From: Plantago major | Taxonomy: Eukaryota; Streptophyta; Magnoliopsida; Lamiales; Plantaginaceae | Length of the DNA: 64,000 nucleotides | Assembly: GCA_026545765.1 (NCBI GenBank) | Contig: CM048840.1 | Span: 47,046,580 to 47,110,579, forward strand | Direction: 5' to 3' | Shown: positions 1 to 9,589 of the stretch, in pieces | Numbering within the stretch: the first letter of the stretch is position 1 | Layout: every line of letters starts with the position of its first letter | The notes under the pieces: generated by a model | The model's input: the letters and a program-made list of their open reading frames with translations, nothing else | Told to the model about the DNA's origin: nothing | Databases searched by the model: none | Position numbers and translations under genes: made by a program

Positions 1-1130
1 AAAACTAGACACTCTAGTGAAAGTCCACTGCAAATGTTACATATGGATCTTTTTGAATCCTCAGAACCATTGACTGCAGAAAGAACTATGGTCCGTTGTT
101 GTTGATGATTACTCAAGATTCACTGGGTTGTATTTCTCAAACAAAAATCGATGCAAGGGTTGAAATACCCAACTTGTGAATAAGCTTGAAGTCATGAAAA
201 TGACAAGGTATCTGAATCGTAATGCACCATGGTACCGAGTTTGTGAACCAAGACATAAAAGAGTTTTGTACCGCAAAGGTATACAACATCAACTATCTTC
301 CAGAAGGACACCACAACAAAATGTCATTCTTGAAAGGAAGAATAAGACTTAAATGAAGCAAAGAAGAACAATGCTTACGACATCGAAATAAGTGAAATCT
401 ATTGGGTTGAAGCTGTTAACACAGCCTGCTACACTCAAAATAGATGTTTGATTAACATACACCATGACAAAACTCCTTACGAGCTTTTGATTGGTAGACC
501 CCCTAGTATCAAACATCTAAGGGTGTATGGTTGCAGATGTTTTGTTCTTAACAATGGAAAAGAATACTAGAGAACATTTCAACCAAAAGCAGATGAAGGA
601 GTATTTCTTGGTTATTCTCTGAATAGCAAAGCCTATAGAATCTACAATAAAAGAACGCAAAAGATTGAAGAATCTGTTCATGTAGTTTTCTACGAAGGAA
701 ACAATAAAATACCCTTAAATGATGATCTCTCAGAAAGGTTCAAAGAGCTGATGATTAAAGATTCTGAAGAAGAATCCTCAATAGGAAACAAATCCATCAT
801 TCACTTAGAGGATGGGTCTGACAATGAAAAGCAACCATTGCTTAGTAACAACCAGATGACTCTAAGACATGACGAAGAATTTCCTATGAGAATTCCAGAA
901 ATGGAAAAGGTTACTGAGAACCTTCATCATGAAGAGGTTTCTGAGAATGAGATTGCTGAAAATCAAATTTCAGATATCTCTAACACTGAAAAAGTGTCAG
1001 ATATCCATGGCATTTCCCATGTGTCAGATATCTCAGATACTGCACAAGTATCCCTTCAAAATCATATTGATTCACATTCAGATCAAAATGATATTGATCC
1101 TACTAGTTCAAAACCCATTATGAAATAGAT
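1..1130 (+). pseudogene. Copia-A integrase, C-terminal part, broken
   Basis: Integrase joins the cDNA to the host chromosome. In shifting frames I read HMDLFES with the first catalytic Asp (about 43-63), a VVDDYSRFTG-like stretch (about 92-128), and the C-terminal integrase region with TPYELLIGRP (about 472-500), a Cys-rich FGCRCFVLN-like segment (522-555) and FLGYSLNSKA (about 604-633). A TAG at 568-570 interrupts the C-terminal part. The region around the second Asp and the Glu (about 190-330) is badly scrambled compared with Copia-C, where it is readable. From about 706 an acidic, Ser-rich linker leads toward RT and ends at a TAG at 1126-1128. It is a decayed fragment cut by the window edge. 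Confidence 0.85.
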
Positions 1131-2772
1131 AAGAAATCATCCTGCCAAGGATGTGGTCGGTCCTTTAGACCAATGTGTTAGAACTACGAGAGCAATTGCT
1201 GGAAATGCATATTCGCTCTATCGATGTTTCATCTCAAATATTGAACCTAAACTATAGAAGAAGCATTGAAGGATCAAGTTTGGATCTCTGCAATGCAAGA
1301 AGAGTTGGATCAATTTGAGAGAAACAAAGTCTGGAAACTGGTTCCATTTGTTGACGGAATATCTGTAATTGGAACAAAGTGGGTTTTCAGAAATAAAATG
1401 AATGAGTATGGTGAAATAACCAGAAACAAAGCAAGGCTGGTTGCCAAGGGATTCACCCAGACTGAAGGACTAGATTTTGATGAATCTTATGCACCAGTTG
1501 CAAGATTGGATGCAATAAGACTCTTTCTAGCCTTTGCAGCTCATAATGACTTTACAGTTTATCAAATGGATGTCAAGAGTTCATTCCTAAATGGTGAACT
1601 TGCTGAGGAAGTCTATGTTGAGCAACCACCAGGCTTTGAGGTTTCCTCAGAAAGTAGGATGGTCTATAAGCTCGTAAAGCTCAGATGGGCTGAAACAAGC
1701 TCCAAGAGCATGGTATGATACATTGGCCAGATACCTACTAGAAAGTGGTTTCAAGAAAGGAGATGTTGATAAAACACTCTTTACATTGAACCATGATGGG
1801 AAACTACTTTTAGTTCAAGTACATGTTGATGACATTATATTTGGGTCTAAAGACAAGCAACTTTGTGAAGACTTTGCTGAGCTCATGAAAAGTAAATTTG
1901 AGATGAGCATGATGGGAGAATTAAACTACTTCCTAGGATTTCAAGTCAAGCAACTTAATGATGGAATATTCATTAGTCAAACAAAGTATGCAAAGGACAT
2001 GCTCAACAAGTTTAATCTAAAGCCTTCTGAAAAGAATGCTAAGATACCTATGAGCATTGGAACCAAAATGACCTATACTGAATCTAACAAGAGTATTGAA
2101 GAACACAAGTATAGGAAATCGATTGGGTCTCTACTGTACCTCACTGCAAGTAGACTTGATATTCAATATGCAGTAGGAGTGTGTGCTAGATTTCAGACAA
2201 ATCCAATGCAATCACACTACAACATTGCTATGAAAATATTAAGGTATGTAAAGGGTACTGTAGAAGTTGGACTGTGGTATCCAAAAGACAGTGGATTGAA
2301 TTTAGTTGGCTATTCTGATGCTGACTATGATGGATCATTGCTTGATAGAAAAAGCACCTCAGGAACTTGTCAATTTCTTGGTGCCAGATTAATATCATGG
2401 TTCATCAAGAAACAAAACTCAATTGCCACATCTACCACAGAGGCTGAATATATTGCTGCTGGGTATTGTGGTTCACAGATATTGTGGATACAACAACTCA
2501 GAGACTATGAGGTCAATGAAGAGAAAACTCGGATTTTCTGTGACAACACAAGTGCTATTGCCATAACTCAGAATCCTAAGCTTCATGCAAGAACAAAGCA
2601 CATTGATGTTAGACACCACTTCATTAGAGACCATGTTGAAAAAGGCAATATAGAGATACTCAAGATTGGCACTGAAGACCAACTTGCAGATATCTTCACT
2701 AAGCCACTACAAGAAAGTAGATTCTTAGCTTTAAGACATAGTCTTGGACTAATGGAGCTACCAAAGAACTGA
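1131..2772 (+). pseudogene. Copia-A reverse transcriptase and RNase H, frameshifted
   Basis: This is the copia-type RT (RVT_2) followed by RNase H, which make the double-stranded cDNA. RT motifs in order: [18 protein letters not shown] (from about 1281), [30 protein letters not shown] and [11 protein letters not shown] (about 1563-1595). The frame then shifts at about 1670-1735, in the stretch that reads [11 protein letters not shown] in Copia-C. The catalytic block reads HVDDIIFGS (about 1820-1848), within the usual Y/V-DD pattern. RNase H follows with SDADYDGS, TTEAEYIAAGYC, DNTSAIAI and RTKHIDVRHHF, ending at ADIFTKPL and a natural TGA at 2770-2772. The frameshift makes RT non-functional here. 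Confidence 0.93.
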
Positions 2773-2818
2773 AAAAGTTCATATATCTGAAGAAGATATC
2801 AAAAGAGGGAAAGAGATA

Positions 2819-2968
2819 TCTGGAACGGGTATCCAGATATAGAGGGGAAAAGAAACCTGGAACAGGTATCCAGAAACAAGGTATCTGGAATGGATATCCG
2901 GATATAAAGAGAAAAGAGAAATTTGGAACGGGTATCCAGAAAAGAGGAATCTGGAACGGGTATCCAGA
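2819..2968 (+). repeat. Five 19-bp hairpin units between pol and ORF3
   Basis: Units start at 2819, 2856, 2884, 2922 and 2950. The consensus is TCTGGAACGGGTATCCAGA, in which TCTGGA and TCCAGA pair, so each unit can form a small stem-loop. They lie just after the pol stop in a purine-rich stretch. Copia-C has only scattered remnants in the same place (about 53500-53650), so the array expanded in one lineage or decayed in the other. The rest of 2773-3664 is noncoding and holds the presumed ORF3 leader. Confidence 0.75.
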
Positions 2969-3472
2969 AACCACAGGAAAAAGGGTAAAATGACTATTTG
3001 AAGATCTCTGAGACAGGTACTCAGATATCTAGATCACTCAGTGAGGGGGAACACAAAAGAGAATAGTACAACTGTCTGCAGTCGACTACTCTCTTGAAAT
3101 TTGTATTATTTCTATCTTTGTGTAAAACTTGGACAGATACTGAGTATGATATATATACTCAGATACAAAAGATGTTCTTATTCACACAGAAGAAATGTGA
3201 TTCAGATAGCTAATTGCCAAAATTCATTAATTGGGCACAATTACGATTGCTGATTGTGATCATTGCTGAAGAAGCAATAGTGACTCTTGATAAAATGGGC
3301 ATTTGATCTTAACGGACGAGATTATTTGTCTGAGAACTAGTGGACTGTAAAAACTCAGACATGGCCCACTAAGTATTTAAGGTCAAACAAACTTTACCCA
3401 CGCCTATCTGCAAGTACACAGATACTTACACAAAATCAATTTGTATGTATATGTCTGTTAAGATTTTCGTTG

Positions 3473-3484
3473 CTATATATATAG
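3473..3484 (+). promoter_or_regulatory. TATA-like box upstream of ORF3 (Copia-A)
   Basis: CTATATATATAG lies about 180 bp before the ORF3 start position. The same box and its surroundings (GGATTTTGGCAAAA downstream) recur in Copia-C at 53053-53064, at nearly the same distance from the ORF3 ATG. This fits an internal promoter that would give ORF3 its own transcript. No transcript data can be seen here, and an AT-rich octamer can arise by chance. Confidence 0.45.
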
Positions 3485-5616
3485 GATTTTGGCAAAAGAA
3501 ATCACTTTCGCCTAATCCAACATTCATACTTGCACAAGAATAGCAAAAACATTCCTTCAAACTTTTCTGCAAAACTCTGTTCTTCGATTAGTCTTCTACA
3601 AGGAATCACTAATCTCCCATCTTAATCTCTTTCAGACTTTCGAAAACTCTCACTATATAAAGAGTTGGCTCGAAAGCGTGCTTCTACCCAGAAATCCCAA
3701 TCTACTACCTCTGGTATTGCTGAAAAGCAAGCACCAGAGTTGGTTATCATAAACAATCGTTTGGTAGCAGACTTCAATCCTAATCATTGGACTTCAAATC
3801 ACAGGATGATTTGGGGTGGTGCCATGATAGAGGAATAACTACTGTTGCTATTGAAAATCAAGCCGATAGGAAGCTAATCCTTGATATGCTTGAAAAGACA
3901 CAAATCAAGGGTTTCCTGTCTGCTATTCCCAGTGGAGTTTCTTCACTAGATGTGTTGGAATTATACAACAATTCCAGGATTATTTCCTGTGTATCTGAAG
4001 GCACTGAAATAGTGTCTATAAAGTCAAAAGTTCAAGGAAAGGACATCCTTTTGAACTTGACAAATTTCTGTGGGTTGTTTGGACTTCAAAATCTTGGAAA
4101 TGATTTTGAAATAAACACCAAGGATGATGATCTCCTTGAAGGTGTGAAGCAACTGTACAGTGGTGTGTGTGATCTTGAACAACCAGATACACCCACTGAC
4201 TTCAAACTTGCTAACATCAGAACCAGACATCTGTTGGTTCACTGGGATGTGTTGGCATGCATTCTTCACAGATGCTTTGATGGTCTACAAGGAGGTGTCG
4301 ACCAAATAAGCCAAGAACGCTGGATGATGATGTTCTTGTTGAAACAATAAGACAAAAGGCTGGAAAACCCTTTCAACTGGGGAAACTACGCCTTTATGAA
4401 ATTTGTGAAGAAGATTCAAGGCTTTGAGCCTAAAATCATTAAGGGCCTTGCGGAGCCAAAATCCACAGTAAGCTATGGACTAAAGATATTCTACTTACTG
4501 GAGTGCCTTGGCATTGAGCTCAGAGAGACGGCAGACATTGCCAATAGTAACCTACTCTACAAATATGAGTATACAAACATGATGAAAAAGGTTACTGCAT
4601 CTCAGAAAGGTTCCAAGAAACGAAAGAATGATGAGGTATCTGAGGGTTTCGTTGCGACCAAAAAGCCCAGAACATCACGAAAGAAGTCTGCTGGCAAATC
4701 AGAAGGCATACCCATTGTGGATATCGACTCTCAGATATCTGCCGCCACTGCTGATGAACTCATCGATGAAGATGAACTCATCAATGCTGCAAAAGATACA
4801 ACTGCTGATGAACTCATCAATGTCGCCAAGGAGAGCGTTGCTGATGAACTCATTGGTAAAAATGAGAGTAGTGGCAGGTACCAAGCCCTATTTGCAGAAA
4901 CCGCAGGGATTATGGAACAATCAGTTCCTAATGCTGATGAGAGCTCTGGCGATGATGATGATGATGAGTTAGTTATCTCTCAAGTCCTACAGAAATCAAA
5001 GAGGGCTAAGGTTTCTGAAAAAGTAACAAGTATAAAGGTATCTGAAGAAGAACCTACACCACAGGTTGCTGAACAAGCACCTGTTTCAAAGGTTGCTGAA
5101 GAAACAACTGTGTCCAAAGTCACTAGACAAAACACACCATCAGAGCAAGTAACACTTAAGCATATTGAAGATGCTCTAATGAGTGGCAACTTAGTGTTGG
5201 AGGATACAACCATTGCCTCAACACTGAATAGTCTGTCTCAAGCAGATCTGGATAGGCCCCATACAGCATCATCTTCTTCATCCAGATCAGAATCACCACA
5301 CCAACCACAACATCCAATAGTGGATGTTGTTGAGATGATACTTGAGTTACAACATGAGATACCAGCATCTTTCCTTGCTGAAGAAAATCCTGTAAAAGAA
5401 CAGGTTCCCCAACTCGATAAGAGGGATCAAACTGAGGCATCTGCTCAGAATGATCAACCAGGGGAGGCAACTGAGTTGCACACTCAGGAAAGGTCTGAAG
5501 TACCTGAAACTTCAAACAAAGAAGTGGTCCAAGAACAACAAGCTGAAATGGAACAACAAGACCAACGCATAGAAGGGTCACAAGTTCCAGAGACCAATCA
5601 GCCTGACACTGCTCAG

Positions 5617-5697
5617 GTAGCTGAATAGTTTAACTCTTTACTTGTGATATTTTTGTGTTTGTTAATCTTGTTATTTAATAAAATTTCTTTGTTACAG
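5617..5697 (+). other. ORF3 intron A (81 bp, GT-AG, phase 0)
   Basis: The donor follows CTGCTCAG at 5616 (GTAGCTGA) and the acceptor is the T-rich TTTCTTTGTTACAG ending at 5697. The exon 1 frame (open from 4396 to the donor) continues in phase 0 into the next exon at 5698, while the intron itself carries an in-frame TAG at 5626-5628. Removing it restores a continuous Glu/Gln-rich reading frame. Copia-C has lost this part of the gene, so the intron cannot be checked against it. Confidence 0.7.
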
Positions 5698-5805
5698 GCT
5701 GAATTAGAAACACAAAATCAAGAGGAAGCTGCAAAGCTTGCCTCAGAATCTGAGAAGGAGGCTTCCATAGCCTCACCACTTAAGGAACATGAGCCTGTCT
5801 CACAT

Positions 5806-5890
5806 GTAGAAGATAGTTCCTTAAGATATAACATCTCAGACATGTGCTTTATACACTTGACTAATACTATTAAGTTTTTGTTTCTAATAG
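5806..5890 (+). other. ORF3 intron B (85 bp, phase 0)
   Basis: The acceptor TTTTTGTTTCTAATAG at 5890 is clear, and the exon from 5891 is open in phase 0 to the next donor. The donor is less sure: GTAGAAG at 5806 preserves phase and matches the exon-end pattern (EPVSH, compare EPVTQ in a later exon), but other sites within about 30 bp are possible. Confidence 0.55.
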
Positions 5891-6001
5891 GCTCCAACTG
5901 AGAAGAAAAATGAAGAAACTGAAAAGTCTATCTCTTCAGAAAAGAATCTAGAGACTTCCAAGGTCTCTGAGGAACAAGTATCTGAACCTTCTGCAGAGAA
6001 G

Positions 6002-6080
6002 GTATTTCATTCAGATACCTATAATCTTCAAAGACAAATCTCTGATCATTTTTCTCAAACTAACACTTTCTACTTAACAG
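6002..6080 (+). other. ORF3 intron C (79 bp, GT-AG, phase 0)
   Basis: The donor GTATTTCA follows GCAGAGAAG at 6001, and the acceptor CTACTTAACAG ends at 6080. The flanking exons are 111 and 153 bp, both multiples of three, and both carry the ETxxVSExQVSEP pattern near their ends, so this part of the gene seems to have grown by exon-intron duplication. Confidence 0.7.
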
Positions 6081-6233
6081 GTTCAAAAAGAAGTAGAAGT
6101 TGTTGGGGAATTTCCCGCTCAATCCCCACAACAAATGGAAATTGATGAGGCATAAAAGCCTTCATCACAAGAAAAATTTCCAGAGACTGCACAAGTCTCT
6201 GAGCAACAAGTATCTGAGCCTCTAATAGTGGAG

Positions 6234-6315
6234 GTAATTGACCTCTCAGATATCTGATTTTGTAAATAGAATTTTTCTTGATAAAATTTCCTAAGTGTTA
6301 TATTTCTAATCTCAG
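6234..6315 (+). other. ORF3 intron D (82 bp, GT-AG, phase 0)
   Basis: The donor GTAATTGACCTC follows GTGGAG, and the acceptor TATTTCTAATCTCAG ends at 6315. The same intron, with the same donor context and a similar acceptor, is in Copia-C at 51396-51478, so it is an inherited part of the family. The next exon continues in frame through 6429/6430, where Copia-C has a further 78-bp intron that Copia-A lacks exactly. Confidence 0.8.
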
Positions 6316-8031
6316 GTTCAAGTAGAAAGAAAGATCACTGAGGATCAGACTTCCCAGTCTCCTCCTCATATCCACATATCTGAGGCACCTAGAACCTCAG
6401 TAGTCAAGTCATCTGAGCCTGTCACACAGGCTCAATCAAGTGCCACTAAGGTCCCTGTTGATGAGAAAAAGGACAAGCTTCCTTTCTTCAAGGAACACAC
6501 TTTGCCAAAGCACCTAAAATGCTTCAAGAGATGGCAAAAGCTTCGATTCTCCGATCTATCTGAGATCATAAAGGTAACTGATCACCACACAAGGAGAGCA
6601 CGAGCCCTTGACTTGGAAAACTATGTCCATGCAATGTTCCCCACTGAACAATATTCCTTTGGAACATTGATGCATAAGGACTTTTTCAAGGAAGTGGCTA
6701 GAAAGCTGATTCAAGCTTTTAACCAAGCAGATGGTCAGACCAGAATGCAGATGGTATTCAAGCCTATCTTGCCCCAAACCCTACAATACATACCCTCTGA
6801 ACAAGAGGAAGTTAATGGGCAAATGGTCACTATTCCAGAAGTGATCAATCTGGTCTCTGAAGATGAAGAAGAGAAGGAGACTGATGAGAATGATTATGAA
6901 GAATCTTCTTCTGACCATCACAAGGATGAGGATTATAAGAAGGATGATGATGATGCCCCTGCACCAGGGACATGAGGGATTGCACAAGGAACTAATGCCT
7001 CAGTTGCTGAAAAGCACACTGAGAGGACATCATGACAATCCCCTCCTCCATCTCCTCAGAAATCTACCCATCCATCTTCCCAACAAAAGGACACTACTGA
7101 ACAAGTAGTTGAGCACTCTGAGGAAACAACTCAGAAAATATTGGATGCACAAGCCAGAGTTGCTCAACTCCAACAATTGTTGGAAGAAGAACAACCGCTA
7201 AATATTCAACTGGATGAAAAGATAGTTGAATCCAGAGTCAAGCTAAATAAACTTGAAGATCAAACCATCAAGGAAATGAAAGCTTACTCTGAGATTAAAG
7301 AGCTCCAGGAAGCTGTGAATTCCTTTGCTAAGGAGCTAGATACTGAGCAAGTATCTGAAGACAAGCATAATGCTAAGGCTGCATCACCAAAAGATGTACC
7401 TTCCTCCTCTCTGAAAGGAAAGAAACCCATCTCTGAGATGGTTGCTGGACTTGAAAACATTGATGAAAATGTCTAATAGGATGAAGATCACTGGGCTAAT
7501 GACTCAGATGATGAAGAAGGGAAGAAATTGGCAGAACACCGAAATGAGCACTTGGTGGTTTCTCATTTGAAAAGGAAGCTGATTGCTCCTGAAATTTTGA
7601 ACAAGCTGCCAAATTTCAACTCCAATGAATACTTGAGCAGATTTCAAGTACTGGCCAAATTGAAAAAGGAGTTATCTTCTCAAGATAAAGCCGCCATTAC
7701 ATCAGTCCCTGAAGAAATGAAGACATTCACTGAGCTCATCACTCAGAGAACAACCAGTCTGGTCATTGCTCAGAAAGACCTCGACATGGTTAGGGATAAT
7801 GACCAAAATTTGGCTACAAAAGCCTTTGAAGAGGCGTGCTATGCTGCTGGAAAAGCAGAAGCCATACAAGGCCCATTGGCAGAGCTCACTGATAAGGAAA
7901 ATGGACTTATCAAACAAAACCAGGAGCTCAAGGCTGAACTTCAGAAGTTGCTCACTGCCTACAATTACTTGCAAGGGAATTTTGAGTCTCTCTCAGAATC
8001 CTTTGTGGTACTTATTCAGTCAACAATGACT

Positions 8032-8047
8032 GGGGGGGGGGGGGGGG
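8032..8047 (+). repeat. G16 homopolymer inside ORF3
   Basis: Sixteen consecutive G encode a Gly run in the frame of the coiled-coil part of Copia-A ORF3. The equivalent run in Copia-C is 11 nt (49605-49615, C on the plus strand). Length changes here would shift the frame, so the tract is a likely mutation hotspot. Confidence 0.85.
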
Positions 8048-9222
8048 AAGGATTTGGACCTCAAGGTCAGGGGGAAGGAAAGAAGAAATCTAGAGTTGGT
8101 GCTGCTCAGAAAGGAAGAGGAAACAAGAAAACTTCCCAGCCACCACTCAGAATAAATGAGCCCTCATCAAGTTAAGCTGCTTTGCAAATAGTAGCTACTT
8201 CCCAGCAGCCAACTGAAGAAACAACAATGGTAACAAGGGCCATGGCACAAAGACCTCCAAGGAGTACCAAGGCTCCAAGGAGACAAGTTATAGGGATTGA
8301 AGAATCTTCTGAAGAAGAAGACGAAGAAATCAAATCCCAGGGCAATGAAGAAGGCTGCAAATCACCTAACCAGAGAAATCAGGAAGATGATGATGAAGAT
8401 GAAGCTCCTCTTCACTGGAAAAAGAAGAAAGGTTGATAGCCTATCTGAGCCCATAGCTGCAAAGTCTTTGGCAGCTATAACACCCTCTGGAAATACCAAG
8501 TCAATCCAGAGTGGTTCTTCAAGCAGTCCCCCAAGGGAAAATTTAAGGCAAAGGAGGAATAGACTAAGAGCTGAAAGAAGAAAAAGTCAACTTCCACTCA
8601 GGACAGAAGAAGCCAGAATTGAGTATGTGAAGACTGACAACAACTCCTCTGTCTATAGGTGTATTAATTAGAATAATGGCTACTGGATTCTGGAACTTAA
8701 GCACTTACTGGTAAATTCGAAATTTCCAGAACCAATCCATAAACAACTCATGGCATGGAGAAAAGACAAGCCAGTCTTGATTAATACCAACCACATCAAA
8801 GCCTGGTTGGATTTTGAAGTAATCAAGAGAATAGAAGCCATGAAGAAGGACCTCTCTGATGAATGTCCTTATGGAAAGCCAGATGATGTGCACAGAATTC
8901 CCAACATCACTGGAACAGGCACATGCCAAGACTTTCCGTGGAGCCCTTTGAGTCATTCTACATGACTGAAGAACAATACAAGGGTGACATCAAATATCTG
9001 AGGATCATATATGACTATTTCAAGCTATCAGATTTCAAAATTGTGCATGCCTGGAAGTGGGGATAGTATCTGTGGGTCAAACACTTTGCCAAGAAGAATC
9101 TTATCAAAACCTACAAGGAAGTATGTGGATTTGCCAGAGACACAGAGATGATTGTCAGAACTCTTCTCTATGACTACTCTAATGATATCAAAAGGTTTGG
9201 TGATTGGAAATTTGCAGATTGA

Positions 9223-9589
9223 TCCATGGAACTACTTTTGAAGACTTGAAAACTAGTTTATTAGGATGTTTACTTGGAGCTTGGTTACTCCTGTTGTCCT
9301 AATTTATTATGATTTTTGTATCTTGTTGACTGCGCTAAATTGTGTTTTATTAAAGTTATCTGTGAACTTTCTCTGTAACATATCTGATGAACCTACTCTC
9401 AGATATTAATTTATAAAAAGATAAATTGTCAGCAAAGATCACACCTTCTGATTTGGTTGATGTATACTCTCTGCACTTAATTGAAAGAATTGAAAGATCT
9501 TATGAATTGATTAAGTGGTGGATTGTTTCCTCATCCAGATTTGTAATAGGTCAGATAGTCATCGTTGACTGATCAGAAAGGGGGAAATT
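9223..9589 (+). other. Copia-A 3' noncoding region and polypurine tract
   Basis: The ORF3 stop (TGA at 9220-9222) is followed by about 365 bp without coding signals, ending in the polypurine tract AAAGGGGGAAATT at 9577-9589, directly before the LTR. It primes plus-strand DNA synthesis in this class. Copia-C has the matching tract at 48036-48050. Confidence 0.85.

Larger units (their letters stand above)
3665..9222 (+). pseudogene. Copia-A ORF3: intron-containing accessory gene downstream of pol, broken
   Basis: This is a large gene in the position of the Sirevirus env-like ORF. The start codon position reads TTG (3665-3667) where Copia-C has ATG. Exon 1 (3665-5616) has an N-terminal globular region with VSSLDVLELYNNS and RTRHLLVHWDVLACILHR, resembling the 'putative plant transposon protein' domain. 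Basic NLS-like clusters follow (KKRKNDE, KKPRTSRKKS), then an ADELIN-type short repeat and acidic and Gln/Glu-rich tails. Short exons 5698-5805, 5891-6001 and 6081-6233 are separated by small introns. The last part, 6316-9222, holds a conserved region (KHLKCFKRWQKLRFSDLSEI), acidic runs, coiled coils and a C-terminal globular region (VLINTNHIKAWLDFEVIKRI). No signal peptide or membrane segment is evident. Lesions: an early frameshift near 3835, and stops at 4348-4350, 6153-6155, 6973-6975, 7035-7037, 7474-7476 and 8173-8175 among others. Confidence 0.75.

Noticed and set aside
5156..5581. A 141-codon minus-strand ORF in ORF3
   Set aside because: Shadow of the repetitive, Gln/Glu-rich exon 1; no support in Copia-C.
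3665..9222. ORF3 as a retroviral-type envelope gene
   Set aside because: Position fits, but no signal peptide, fusion peptide or membrane anchor is visible; basic clusters and coiled coils point elsewhere.
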